Position numbers and translations under genes: made by a program. Shown piece after piece: positions 23,440 through 34,764 of a stretch of 64,000 nt of DNA (its first letter is position 1; each line of letters begins with the position of its first letter). The DNA comes from Rapana venosa (taxonomy: Eukaryota; Mollusca; Gastropoda; Neogastropoda; Muricidae): assembly GCA_028751875.1 (NCBI GenBank), contig CM054159.1:10200264-10264263 (forward strand), read 5' to 3'. A model generated the notes under the pieces. That model worked only from the letters and a program-made list of their open reading frames with translations. It had not been told where the DNA came from and made no database searches.

Positions 23440-23865
23440 CGTGAAATGTGGACAACAGGAAACAATGAAAAGGATACAGGCAATGGAAATGAGATGCTTT
23501 CACATTTCTTGGTATCTTATGCAGAGATCACATAACAAGAAAGTAAAAACCAGAATTAAAAACGCCAATGGATCATATAAAAGCTTTTGACTTCAGTGAA
23601 AAAAACACGAACTGAAGTGGTACAGGCATGTCACACAAACATCTGGACTGGCCAAGACTGTCCTCCAAGGAATAGTACAAGGAAGGAGATGAAGAGGCAG
23701 ACAGAGAAAATGATGGGAAGACATCAGAGAAAGGACTGGCCTTGAATGGAATGACATACTCGGAAAGCTGAGAACCACAAGGAATGGAGGAAATCTTCAG
23801 TGATGCTCCCAAAATCTACTACACTACGGGATAGATGAAGGTGAGCTAGTGTTATAAGGGTTAAA
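23440..23865 (+). mobile_element. Non-LTR retrotransposon fragment (3' end of reverse-transcriptase ORF)
   Basis: Conceptual translation over several frames gives a LINE C-terminal pattern: KWYRHV, SGLAKTVLQG, a GR-rich stretch ending GRQRK, WED, GLEWNDIL and KLRTTR. Stops and frameshifts show it is dead. The RT fragment at 33340-33840 could be an upstream part of the same family. Confidence 0.65.
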
Positions 23866-24633
23866 ATTAACTGAATAACTCACTTTTGTGCGTCCAAAAA
23901 TGTCCAAATATTTGTAGTTACTTTGGGTCAGTAATATTCAGGTCACAAGATCAGCACTGCTTTGTTCCTTTCATTGCATGCTGTATTTCAGTTAAAACTG
24001 AAAGCACAACTTTTCTAATGTCATTATTTGTGGTTTTGGAAGTTGGCTTTATGGAAAATGTGAGTCACCCTGACTTATAAGAGAATGATTCCAACAATTC
24101 CAACGAAGCAGGCTGGACCTTGTAGACTTGGTCCTCGAAAAAAGAAAAAAAAATCATAATGAAGTCGACAAAATCAGTCTACACAGGTTATCAAAATATT
24201 TTATTAGACCAATGGCAATACTGTTAGCTGATGATAAAAGAGACCTGACAAAAATACATCTCTTCCAAGGAAAAGCTCTGACTATGACTAGTATGAGAGT
24301 CAATGGTGTTATTCCTCAGAGGCTTAAAAAAATTCTTTTTTAGTTCTCTGTTATAAGAGATGATAACGTGAGTAAGAGATTTTACTTTCATACAATAACT
24401 TGTCTGTGTACTCTAAGATATATTTTTGTTCAGACATTTGAGAGGGTCTGCTATGCAGCTACTTTCTTCAAAGATATAAAAAAAAAGGTACACCAATCCT
24501 TTCAAAATGCCAGTATTTTCTTTTTTTCTCTCTTTCTGTCTAATAATGTAAGTAAGTAAGTAAGTCTTCAATTTTAACGTCTTTCCACTTTAAGTGATAC
24601 CAGACGGCCCTAAAATAGGAGACTTAATGAAAG

Positions 24634-24665
<32 letters not shown>

Positions 24666-26560
24666 CTACTCTGTGTGGTGCATGCGAGTGTGTGTGTGTG
24701 CGTGCGTGCATGCGTGTGTGTGTAAGAGAGAGAGGGAGAGAGAGAGAAGGAAAGGAGAGACAGCCTGTGTCTGTGTGCATGTGAGCACATTCATGCATGT
24801 TTGTGTCAGTAAATGAAAAAGATTTGCTTAAAAAAGCTAGCTTCCTCATTACATATGCCCTGTTTTCTTTGTTTCTGCTTAGGTATGTATATAAAGAAAC
24901 ACATTTACAAACTATGTAAAATTCTGTTGAGTTTTGCTTAGAAAGCTGTCAGACCTTTGCTTCATTATTTTATAATATAAGAAGGGCAAAAATTTCCAGT
25001 CTATATCAGTTTAGTTACTTTTTCACAGTTTTAAACATTCTATTTACTTTCTCAAATACTGAAACTGGCAGTATGGCATCTTTCTGCAATAAATTTACAT
25101 TATAAAAGTATGTCTGTATACACATAATATGATCAATTAGTAACAATGATACATGATTTGAAATTACACTAAAGTAAGTGATCTTTTGTTTTCCATGTTA
25201 ATGACTAATTTTTAAAAAGTCAATAGATTATTTAAAAAATACATATTCACAATTAAAAATAAAGACTGTGCATAACTAGCTTCAACTTGATTTTACAAAA
25301 TAACATAATTATAAACTTTCTTAAAGCAGTGTAAAATGCATACACATTTAAACTATTCAACAACTAAAACGTTCATCAGGGAAAAAAATCCAATACTTTC
25401 TTCTTTTAGGATGCATGTAAAAACAAATTTGAAACATAAATTCTTTCTGTGAAAAAATCAACACAACCAAACAACACAATTCAAATTTATAAACATCTTG
25501 AATATGATACTGACCAAAAAAAAGCAAACAAAAGTTTTTATTAAAAACAAAACCACAACCCTACATCCCTAAAATAAATAAATACTACAAAAAGAAAATA
25601 ACCAACCAAATAAAATAATTTGACAACAACAACAACAAAAAAGATATATGAAAATGTAAGTATCTGATTTTTGATAAACTTTTATAAGGTTAAAACAAAA
25701 AAAAACATAACGACAAAAACACACCACTTTTTACAGGTTGCAGCTATACAAATAAAAAATTTAAAATGCACCACTGATTAGTAATCTGCCATGAGATAAA
25801 TTTATATACATGTATAAGATAAATGACTGTAATAAAATGTCCACACAACAAACTGGTACCATCGCCTTGATCAACACTTCTTGTATGGCACTAGATACCT
25901 CCCTCCAGTAGTCTTTGTATTCGCAGCCAGTATAAACTATCACAACAAAATTATCATCAAGATAGCATATCACACAAATTGTGGGACAACACAGCATTAT
26001 GCTGCACAGCTCTTTCTGGGACCTATAGAACACAGCATATGGGGTTCTCTGTAATCACTATGAATATGCAAACATGATCATAAGCTTTTTTAACTTTATT
26101 TCTATTTTAATATAATGGAGGGAAAAAACCAACTAAACGCACACCAGTTCCTTTTCGTTTTGTTGTTGTTGTAATAATCAGAACTGTAGAATTTAGTAAT
26201 CGATTTGGTTAAACTTGGTAAATCAATATCTTAAATATAAGTATCACTGTGTAAGGGGGTGGGTGGGGGTGAGTGGAAAAGTGGTGATGTTAAAAACAAA
26301 ACTGCACTGCATGCTTTTTTTTCTCCAGCTAAATCAACCATTCCTCGAGTAATTACTTAGCTGACAAAAATGAGCAAGCTCCCAACAAAAATCATTCTGA
26401 AATGAGTCAATAGTATTTAAATCAAAAACACACCTTATGAGTATTTCGGTCAAGTAACTGGTATGCACAACAAAGAATACATAATAATTGTGTATTGGCA
26501 CATTTGGTCTCAGCCTATGTTTTACATTGTGACTGAGCACGATCTGATTCTGGATTTTTA
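23866..26560. other. AT-rich intergenic DNA, no gene seen
   Basis: Contains a (GATA)n microsatellite at about 24638-24665 followed by GT- and GA-rich simple sequence to about 24755. The rest is AT-rich with no supported coding exon. Part may be the 3' UTR of the minus-strand SOCS-box gene if its transcript is long. Confidence 0.45.
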
Positions 26561-26566
26561 ACTCAT

Positions 26567-26572
26567 TTTATT
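26567..26572 (-). terminator. Candidate poly(A) signal for the SOCS-box gene
   Basis: TTTATT on + (AATAAA on -), about 750 bp downstream of the stop codon at 27325. It is the nearest plausible canonical signal I found, but the DNA is AT-rich and other signals exist further on. Confidence 0.35.
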
Positions 26573-26751
26573 ATATATATATACAGGTATGGCATTTCAA
26601 CAGTGTTTATGACAAGAGTGCAAACAGATACTACAGGATTATCTCTCCACTGACTCTTCTTTCAGTCTCCACAAAAACCTTGCAATACACTGAAACTGTG
26701 AGTCAATGAAATTGTGAACATATCAAAAACGTAAAAACTCACTCTTCTTTT

Positions 26752-27118
26752 TACAAACGGAACTTTTAGATGAAAGCGTTAAAATATGCTCTTCTTTTTA
26801 TATAATAGCCTTTAGATCAGGATTAAAACTTGTGCAAGGATCTTTTTACAAACTGACCTTTAGATGTAAGTATTAATTAAAACTTGGTTTTCTTTTCACA
26901 AACTGACCTTTAGATGTAAGTATTGAAACTTGGGTTTTGTTTTGTTGTTGTTTTTTTACAAACTGACCTATAGATGCAAGTATTAAAACTTAGTTTTCTT
27001 TTTCCAAAGTGACCTTTAGATGCAAGTATTAAAACTTGGTTTTCTTTTTACAAAGTGACCTTTAGATGCAAGTATTAAAACTTGGTTTTCTTTTTACAAA
27101 CTGAACTTAGGTGAAAGG
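26752..27118 (-). repeat. ~45-bp minisatellite, probably in the SOCS-box gene 3' UTR
   Basis: About seven or eight imperfect copies of a unit like AAACTGACCTTTAGATGCAA, GTATTAAAACTTGG, TTTTCTTTTTAC. The proximal copies near 27000-27110 are nearly identical and those further out are diverged. Confidence 0.85.
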
Positions 27119-27324
27119 TTGCACTTGATGAGCTTCCCTCTTCGTGTATTCCTGTAAAAGTAATGAGCTTCACAGAAGCTGAGTTGAGCTAGCAAAAGCA
27201 ATGCATGTCTGTGCTTACTTGTATCAATATCTCATCAGAGCTTTGTAATTACCTGAAACATGTTAGTCAGACATTCTAGCTCTTAGGATTACATGAAAGC
27301 CACCAAAACGCCTGCTTTCTGGGC

Positions 27325-28614
27325 CTACACCTCACTGTGGGTAAGGGTGCTCAGGATTGGTTTGACGCTAGGCTCGCGGCGATGTTGCATGAAATCCAGC
27401 AACTTGACAGGCAGTGGCAGTTTACTCAGGTCCTGCACACTAACTAGATGCAGCAGAGCACGGCGGCAGAGCTCCTGCAGGGTGGCCAGCCTCAAAGGCA
27501 ACTTGTAGACAAACACCTTGCGCTTGTAGTGACAGTTTCTCATGACGGAAATGCAGGCTTCGCTGGGCGAGAAGCGAGGAAACACCTGAAGATTGATGAC
27601 CTCCGACACGGGCCAGTAACACCCTCGGGCATCCAGCTGCATGAGAACAGAGACCTGCGGAAAGCTGAGCACCACCACGTAGTTTGTGAAGTACTCGCGA
27701 CTGTGCACAGGATGCACGCATCGAACTGCCAGGAAATGTCCTGAATTGCTGGTGCGGATCTGCTGAATGTCTGCCGGCAGGTTGAGATTGGAGAACTGCT
27801 CTTTCACAGGCCAGTCTCCCAAGCAGGAACGCACCTCAATGTCTCTGGCCAGTCCAAGAATCATGGTGTCGTCACCAAGGAGAGGGTTGAAGGTCATAAC
27901 ATGAGCACGCAAGAATCCTGGGATATGAGACACATTGATCACACTTGCCCCTTTACACAGGAGCAGATTCTGTATAACATAAATATCAGGGTGAACTACA
28001 ATTCGCGTCAGATGATCAGGGCGTAAAAGGATCCGCGTTTTGGAAGGGGAGATATACACTTCATACCAGCGACGCGTATGATACAAAACAAGGAAGTGGC
28101 CAAGGCAGGTCTGTTTGTGGAGATCTACGATGTAGAACTTGCCTGTCACAAAATGACGATCGGAGTTGACCTGAAGCACTGCTGTGTTTCCACGACAAGC
28201 CACAACACTGCACTCTCGATGTCTACGATTGTGCCGGGAATGGAACCAGGCATGTCTCCTGTTGTGTTCATTGGAGATGGGGATGCGAGGAACTTTCACC
28301 ATGTAGCTCACCATGACTGATTTCTCTTTCAACTGTATCTCATTGTTAGACTTCCATATGACACTAAAGTACCGCCCTTCAGTCGTGTCAGGCTTCACCA
28401 AGATTCCATAACGCTGATGTGAATCACGCTGCGTGGAATAATCCGCACGATCTGTGAATCCACACATGGTGTGATGTGTGCGGGTCCATTTGCCGTAGGA
28501 GCATACATGAAGAAGCTGGCCTCGTTTGCCATCAGTCATACGATGGTAAAACTCCTGGTGCTGGGATTCAATGGAGATTCCTTCTCCCTGGTGGTGAGTG
28601 CATGAGATTCCCAT
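27325..28614 (-). CDS. SOCS-box protein of unknown family (putative Cullin-5 ligase receptor)
   Basis: A single uninterrupted 429-aa coding exon. The C-terminus (residues about 379-412) is a SOCS box: a BC box LQELCRRALLHL for Elongin B/C binding, then LPLP, the Cul5-box motif. SOCS-box proteins deliver substrates to Elongin-Cullin5 ubiquitin ligases (established). The preceding ~375 residues show no ankyrin, SH2, SPRY or obvious WD repeats. They are rich in beta-like segments such as GKFYIVDLHKQTCLGHFLVL and could form a propeller, which is speculation. The start is well defined: the exon begins at an acceptor (TTATTCAG, exon from 28631), and an in-frame TGA lies at 28626-28624, six codons... 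i.e. ten bases before the ATG, so no upstream coding exon can join in frame. The 5' UTR must start in another exon, perhaps near 31.5 kb. Confidence 0.85.
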   Translation of the reverse strand: MGISCTHHQGEGISIESQHQEFYHRMTDGKRGQLLHVCSYGKWTRTHHTMCGFTDRADYSTQRDSHQRYGILVKPDTTEGRYFSVIWKSNNEIQLKEKSVMVSYMVKVPRIPISNEHNRRHAWFHSRHNRRHRECSVVACRGNTAVLQVNSDRHFVTGKFYIVDLHKQTCLGHFLVLYHTRRWYEVYISPSKTRILLRPDHLTRIVVHPDIYVIQNLLLCKGASVINVSHIPGFLRAHVMTFNPLLGDDTMILGLARDIEVRSCLGDWPVKEQFSNLNLPADIQQIRTSNSGHFLAVRCVHPVHSREYFTNYVVVLSFPQVSVLMQLDARGCYWPVSEVINLQVFPRFSPSEACISVMRNCHYKRKVFVYKLPLRLATLQELCRRALLHLVSVQDLSKLPLPVKLLDFMQHRREPSVKPILSTLTHSEV

Positions 28615-28631
28615 AATGTCTCCTCACCAGC
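28615..28631 (-). other. 5' UTR piece and splice acceptor of SOCS-box gene
   Basis: On the minus strand ...CACTGTTATTCAG/GCTGGTGAGGAGACATT-ATG. The 17-nt leader carries an in-frame TGA, fixing the ATG at 28614 as the first usable start in this exon. Confidence 0.65.
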
Positions 28632-28984
28632 CTGAATAACAGTGAAAATGACATAAATTAGTTCTACTACAGGTGAGGACGAGAAAGATGAAGTTTATCT
28701 TTCCACTAATATGACAATAAATACAAACAACCCCAAACTGATATATACCAACCGTTCTACCCCAATGTTACAATACCACATTTTTCAGAATGATACTTGA
28801 AGGTTACATGGGTTTCCCTCTCTCTCCTTGCATTCCCTTATCAGACAGGGTGTGTAGTGCCTGGTCTTCTCCTATGCTTATGACTTTGCAGGAGGTCTGC
28901 CTACTGACCTCAGCTAACATAAATATTCTGACTTTAGAGTAGCTCATTTCATTGTACCGGTTGCATGCTGGGTATGTCCATGTT

Positions 28985-29214
28985 TCCATAACCCACCAAA
29001 CACTGACATGAATTACAGGATCTTTAACATGCATGTTTGATCTTCTGCATGTGTATATACATGAAAGGAATTAAAGCACTGGCAGGTCTGCACTTAGGTT
29101 GACCTGGAGCCTGAAAATCCCCACCCTTATTTCACCAGACACCAACGCCAAGATTTAAACCCAGGACTTTATGGATCCATGGGTCTGAAGTCAAATGGTC
29201 TTAGCCACTCAGCA
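28985..29214 (-). repeat. SINE copy related to 30040-30385
   Basis: Read on the minus strand it matches 30040-30275: GCTAAGACCATTTGAC, CCATGGATCC, GGGTTTAAATCTTGGCG (box B-like), GGTGTCTGGTGAAATAAGGG and AGTGCAGACCTGCCAGTGC. It lies in the 5' UTR intron inferred for the SOCS-box gene. Confidence 0.75.
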
Positions 29215-30039
29215 AAAGTGTCAGTCAAATGGATTTCAGTTAAATGCAAACCTCAAACTTGATATGTTTTGGGTGTAGAAGACTTAAGTTTTTATGACTT
29301 GTACTTTCTATAAATGGTATAATAGTATAAATAGCATCCCTGCCTTCTGGAAATTCTGTGCTAGGAATTCCTTCTTTTCTTTCCCTCTCTTTGCTTCTGC
29401 CTTGTTGCTTTTCTTCCTGTCATCTCCTTGTCTATTTTCTACCTTCTTGGTCCATTCTCCTGCCTTTTCTCCAGAAAAAAACTTCAAAGATAATAGTTCT
29501 CTCTCATGCTGATGTTGGATGTGCTGGGCCTGACTTGTCAGGCACTTTAACAGCAGTACAATGTATTTTCACTCATATGACAGAAAACGGTAGTTGCTGT
29601 CTGAGCGTTTGAAGAAGAATATAGCCATACTCTGACTTCAGAAATCCTTCTTGTTTGTCAGTCCATGTACATGCGCACGCACACACACACACACACACAC
29701 ACAGGAAGACGAACACATACAGACGTAACATCTTAGTGAAATGCAATGTAATACATTTATTTAAAAAATAAAATTAATGTATAAATTTGCTTGTAAACAA
29801 GCTACACCTTTTTCTTTCAAAGAAATTGCATTTCTGGAGGGGCTATTAACAATTACTTTTAAGCACTTTTCATAAGACGATTATAAAGTGCAGAGTATAT
29901 GTGTTGGGTCTGTTCATATTATCCACATCATACCTCAGAGACACACTGGAAAAGCTACTCTATTTCTTCCACACAACAAGGACAAGATGGTCTAACAAGT
30001 GTATTTTTACCAAGGAATTTTCATTTAAAATCTAACAGA
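29215..30039. other. Inferred intron DNA, no exon seen
   Basis: Includes a (CA)n microsatellite at about 29675-29702. The rest is AT-rich with no supported coding segment. Confidence 0.5.
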
Positions 30040-30385
30040 TGCTATGTCTCAGTAGTTAAGACTGTTCAACTTCAATCCCATGGATCCATGAAGTCATGGG
30101 TTCAAATCTCAGCGGCGTCTGGTGAAGTAAGGGTAGGGATTTTTATGATCTCCCAGTTCAACTTCAAGTGCAGACCTGCCAATGCTGTAATTCCCTTCAT
30201 GTATGTATACATCGGTAGAAGATCAAATATGCATATTAAAGATTCTGTAATTCATGTCACTGTTTAGCAACAACCCACCATACATTCCAGAAGTCAGGAT
30301 GCGGCTACCATCATGGTGAGCAAAAATGGTAACATAATGCAAAATCTCGCGGCATTGGTGAACCTAGGAACTTTAGCTAAGGAAC
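30040..30385 (+). repeat. SINE copy with family B-type tail
   Basis: ATGTCTCAGTAGTTAAGACTG (box A-like) and CATGGGTTCAAATCTCAG (box B-like) form a tRNA-type head. The body is shared with 28985-29214. The tail GAAGTCAGGATGCGGCTACC ... AAAATCTCGCGGCATTGGTG is the tail shared by several SINEs in this window. Confidence 0.75.
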
Positions 30386-30562
30386 AAAAACAATTAATAA
30401 AAATTATGTTCTCATCTGAAGCACATGAAAAATAAAATGAAATTAGAGCCCCAAACCAAAAAAAAATCTGGTGTCTCGGAACTCGAGGGAAAATTCTCCT
30501 GAAGACCGCAAGGCTTTATAGAAGCCTGAACCTACAGTTTTAGATAATTTCTTTCTTTCTTC

Positions 30563-30727
30563 ATATTTATTCTTTTATTTCAATGATAATGGAATAAGCA
30601 TTCATGCTTTTTACGTTCAGTCCCCATGTGCATGCAGTTTTGTCAATTTTGTAATCTATTCCCACCAGCACAAGTCACCTACTCTTCTGAAAGGCATAAC
30701 ATATTTTTTTCATGTGTTTAACTCAAG
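30563..30727 (-). repeat. SINE family A, 3' fragment
   Basis: Reverse-strand match to the family A tail: GATAATGGAATAAGCATTCA, CAGTCCCCATGTGCATG and a degraded TCCCACCAGCACAAG..CCTACTCTTCTGAAAGGC. Confidence 0.75.
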
Positions 30728-31451
30728 ATGTTCTGCATTCATTCTTGCTGTTCATTTTTGCTGTTTGTTTGGGTTTTTTAAAATAAAGGAGAGAATCACA
30801 ATTCGCATAAATCGCAAACAACATACCCATACTCAAGAAGTATTATGTGGCCCTCAGCAACTTATAACATCAGTTGCTGGAATCATAAAATTTTTCTCTT
30901 ATAAAAAGAAATTTACTGCTGTGTGTGTGGTGTGTGTGTGTAATACCAAGTAGTGAAATAACATTAAACAAAAGTCATCTTGCCAATTTGATTTACATAC
31001 TATTTCAACCAAACTGTTTCTCATCCAAGTTCTTTAGATCGCAGAAGCAGTCTGTTACATGTTGGCGCTGAAGCCTATCTGGCAGCAGCATACTGATAAA
31101 TGCTGCGCATTTTCATCAAGTACTTTCGTTTGATTTAGTGAGAAAATTGAAAAGCCACAAGATTATTCATGCACTATCAACGGTTCAGGCAAGTCGGGCG
31201 CAAGAACATTGTGCTACGAGGGAAAATCGTTAAAAGCAGCAGTCCTGCTGCTGCGCCAACAGAATTCATTAATGATTAACGCAGCACATCCCTACCGTCT
31301 GCAGAATTTCTGCTATGCAGACAATTGATGAGCCAAGAAACATCGAAATTTGACACGGACAATCATCATTTCTTCGTAAAAAATCTGACTGAAAACGAAT
31401 ACATGATAATCAATTAACTACAAAATAATTTTAATATTTTTCGGCTGTTAC

Positions 31452-31550
31452 CTTCCGTTCCCCCGTGACAGTTACTGTTCTGTTGCTTTCTTCTCTGTTC
31501 TCATTCCTGATCAAAACAATGATGGTTTGGCTGCTTCCCAAATCAGTTTT
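31452..31550 (-). other. Candidate 5' UTR exon of the SOCS-box gene
   Basis: On the minus strand GGAAG/GTAACAG makes a plausible donor at 31451-31450. It could pair with the acceptor at 28632. The exon start is not visible. The only support is the good donor, the need for an upstream 5' exon, and its position beside the divergent COA3 gene. Confidence 0.3.
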
Positions 31551-31775
31551 CTGCTAACACGTGACCTGTGCAGTCAAAACTGCAGCCAAAATTATCATAC
31601 ATTGTTTTTCAATGTAACACCACTAAAATAAAAACACGTGAAAAAAGTGAACAAATTTTAATGAGATTTATTATTTTAATCTGGAAATTTCATTAGAAAA
31701 AAATATATTGACACAGTACCCTATTCTTTGTTGAGAAAAGTTATCACCTTATTCCGTCTGAAAACACTTGCAAAC
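31453..31775. promoter_or_regulatory. Putative divergent promoter between SOCS-box gene and COA3
   Basis: About 320 bp separates the inferred minus-strand 5' exon from the COA3 ATG. Two CACGTG E-boxes lie at 31558-31563 and 31635-31640. No TATA box is evident on either strand. E-boxes of this type bind bHLH-ZIP factors (established); bidirectional use is inference. Confidence 0.45.
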
Positions 31776-31962
31776 ATGGCTGACGGCAACAGAATGGAGA
31801 AAGTAGACATGAGCAAAGAGTTTTCTAAACTCTCAGAAGCTGACAAATACTTTGTTCGCAAATTGGAGCAAATGAATCGGGATAGAGCGAAGGATATGAA
31901 GGCTCTGAGAAGAAAGAACTGGATTACAGCTTTGGCAATTGGAACTGGAGTGATGTCCATTT
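31776..31962 (+). CDS. COA3: COA3 exon 1, residues 1-62
   Basis: Starts MADGNRMEKVDMSKEF; hydrophilic matrix-side region and most of the membrane helix. Donor phase 1. Confidence 0.88.
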
Positions 31963-33529
31963 GTATCCTTTCGTAATGCAATTCAAGGACATTGTTTGAT
32001 GCTAGTGTTGCACACACGTGCAGACATTTTTATACTGTAGGGTCACTATTCTTACAGAGAAGCTGAAATACTTGATCGTTCATTAATTTTGAGGCAGTAT
32101 GGTCAATGGCCAGGTAATTTACTTCTGAATATATATTGCGTTATGCTAACACTTTTGGCTTGATTTTAGAGCCTAGCATTGTGTAGGCATTGGCTGTAGT
32201 TAATTGCATGACGACGTTAAATAAGTGGAGATCTATTTATACACTATGTTCCACCACTATTTTAGAGCCTGGCAATAGAAGACAACAGAAAGATATTTTA
32301 GCACCAACACTGAATGAAAAGGCAAGTGCGGGCATGTGTGTGTGTGTGTGTCACTGTATGAGACATAAATTTCAGTTTGTAGTTCTAAGATCACTATAGT
32401 CTTGTGTGTATGTGTATATATATATATAAATATGTATACATACATACACATATATATATATTTGCCAATTGTGTGTGATTGAATAGGTGGTCTTGTGTTT
32501 ACTACTGTAAAATGTCCATGTTAGAACTTTGTAGAGAATGGTTGGAATATATGTAGTAGGCCTACATTGTTAAATTACCAGGGAAACGGGATAGCCTAGT
32601 GGTTAAACATTGTGCTCGCAATTTGACGACCCGGGTTCAATTCCCGTTCACGGGGATATTTTCCCCTGGAGTTAACATCAGTGCAGACTCCACTCTCCCC
32701 CAAAGTCCTTCGGATGAGACTATAAACCAAGGCCCCGTGTGCGAATTCACACAGGACATCTTGCACACACGTTAAATCCTGTTCCGTTTTTTGTAAGAGT
32801 AGGCCATTGTGTGCCGGTGGGAACAGATGACAGAATTTACAAAACCACATACACACGGGGACTTGATATAAAAAAGCACATAACTCATAAGTGCTTATTC
32901 CATTATCCTTGATATAAAAGAATAGAACTAAAAATAAAATAAAATTAGCTTGTTCTTTTGAGTAAATCACAAGTGAATATTGTCTTGATGTCAAGATGTT
33001 CTTGTGTTCATCTTTATGATGGTGGGTTTTGCTTGGGCTATTCTTATAATGATTTCTTGATCACTTCTGGCTTCACAGAGGGATCAAAACATGCAAAAAT
33101 GATAGTACTTGGAAAAAGCAGGCATTGATGGTAAAAATATCTGAAAATAATCAAACTATACTGGAACCAGAAGGCAGCCATAAAATTAGATGGTTAATTA
33201 CATATCAGAGGCGTGGGATGTAGCTTTTTCATGTTGCCTTTTTTTCTTTAAAACTTTTATTCAACATAGATCTTATATCTTCAGAAAATTAACCCCCTCT
33301 CCCCCCCCCCTAAAAAACAACAAGCCAACAACAACAAAAAAACCCACAGTATTGTGATCAGCGGAAAAATCATTAACAGTATTTGGTCCGCAGATGACAC
33401 AGCTGTATTGGCAGAAAACACTAATCTGCAGAAAATAGCAGACACAAAGAAGAAAGTGACAAAAAACGGACTTAATATCAATATTGATAAAACTTAGGTT
33501 GTGGTTATAAGTAGAGAAAATGATTAGAG

Positions 33530-33580
<51 letters not shown>

Positions 33581-34764
33581 CCAATACAAGTCCAACATTT
33601 CAAGTGTCTTGGACAATTGGTCTGTGTCTTTGAAGAAGGCTGAGATGATCAAGATATCACCCCAAAAAAAGCTGCAGATAGGAAAAAATAATTAAAGGTG
33701 GCTTTGCTCTTTTGCTGACAGCATTCCCAGGGAAGAGCAGCTTGAATTCCCTGCAGAGAAGTCTACCTCGACAGAAATTAGTCTACAGAATACAGTACTT
33801 TACCTAGTACTACAAGTACAATACAATACATTACAGGATGAATTACAAAAAAGAAAACTCGTATGGCCATCTCTCCAGCTGTGTTCACTCTTGTGTTAAA
33901 CTAAAGTGACCAGATGATAATGCTATTGGCAAAAGTACAGTTTATGAAACTGTTGAACATAAAACAAGTTAAACTGAAATTATACGGTATTCATCATGTC
34001 TCTTAATAATACGTTTTAAAAAATAAAAAGGATTCATGATCAGTCTGTGATATATTAAGGTTTCTTCATTTGTGTAAGTCTTAACTGCTAATACATGAAG
34101 ACCTAGATTCAGCTGCATTTGATATCTTCCATGAATGTGGTTGGTGACAGGATTATGCCACAGCCAGAGACGGTGCTGTTTTGATCAAGTTGGACTTGGT
34201 CAGTATCATTATGTCTGTGTCTTTAATGGAGTTGACGTGGATAGAATTAGCAATAAGTTTATCTCTTTGGAGTAATATAGAATCAACTCTTTATATGGAA
34301 GAGGGATAGTGTTTTTATAAATCTTGAAATTAGAACATCCATAAGCTGATTATTTATCAATACTCTGTCAAAATGCCTGTGATTCAAATGTTACCCATCC
34401 AATGATTTATAACAGCAGAAAATCAGAGAAAGGCACCCTCAAAATGTCCACCACAAAATACAGTTTTTATCTTTAGATGCTTTACTGTCATGGAGAATTA
34501 CCAGGTTTTTTTGTGTCAGATGATATTCCTTTCTTTTTTTTTTTTTGATTTTTCAAGTCATATTATAAATTTGTGTTGTTATGTTAGTAGCCTTTTTTAA
34601 AAAGCATTTTTTTTCTTAATTTGATATTTTATTTCTGCTTTTTTACTGCAAACATCTGTTGAACAGGAACTTAACAAAATCCAGATTTTTATTCAATGTA
34701 TGCTGTTCGGCAAGAACGCTTCCTGGGTGATTTTGACAAGATGCCTGAGGATGAAAAGAAATGA
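31776..34764 (+). CDS. COA3: COA3/CCDC56, cytochrome c oxidase assembly factor 3, two exons
   Basis: Single-pass inner mitochondrial membrane protein that supports translation and early assembly of COX1 (established for COA3). Exons are 31776-31962 and 34685-34764, summing to 267 nt (88 aa). Donor ATTT/GTATCC and acceptor AAATCCAG join in frame to give a transmembrane segment, WITALAIGTGVMSIYFYSMY (about residues 49-68). It follows a charged coiled-coil-like stretch (residues ~19-47) and precedes VRQERFLGDFDKMPEDEKK. The QERFL motif right after the membrane segment is diagnostic for COA3. The open frame extends upstream of 31776 (an in-frame ATG at 31728), but ATG 31776 in AAACATGG has the better context. 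The protein is slightly shorter than the human one (~106 aa). Confidence 0.9.
32581..32946 (+). repeat. SINE family A, full-length reference copy, in COA3 intron
   Basis: tRNA-like head with box A (ATAGCCTAGTGGTTAAAC, 32591-32608) and box B (GGGTTCAATTCC, about 32633-32644), then a ~250-bp body and an A/T-rich tail. It is the clearest copy of the most abundant SINE here; about fifteen other pieces match it. Pol III promoter spacing is normal for a tRNA-derived SINE. Confidence 0.9.
33340..33840 (+). mobile_element. Non-LTR retrotransposon reverse-transcriptase fragment in COA3 intron
   Basis: Translates as IINSIWSADDTAVLAENT, then KKVTKNGLNINIDKT, i.e. the RT catalytic box with ADD followed by the NxxKT motif, ended by a stop and interrupted by a (CA)n tract at 33531-33577. 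A short FKCLGQLV motif follows. Dead; likely the same LINE family as 23440-23865. Confidence 0.75.
34685..34764 (+). CDS. COA3: COA3 exon 2, residues 63-88
   Basis: Encodes the end of the membrane helix and SMYAVRQERFLGDFDKMPED, then KK and TGA (34762-34764). Too short to stand out as an open frame by itself; recognised from the QERFL motif and the acceptor ATCCAG. Confidence 0.88.

Noticed and set aside
32581..32660. Possible tRNA gene (boxes A and B)
   Set aside because: It is the head of a dispersed SINE with a long body and A/T tail, and no cloverleaf acceptor stem is completed.
33531..33577. CRISPR-like or other phased repeat arrays anywhere in the window
   Set aside because: All arrays are simple microsatellites or head-to-tail minisatellites without unique spacers, in a eukaryotic sequence.
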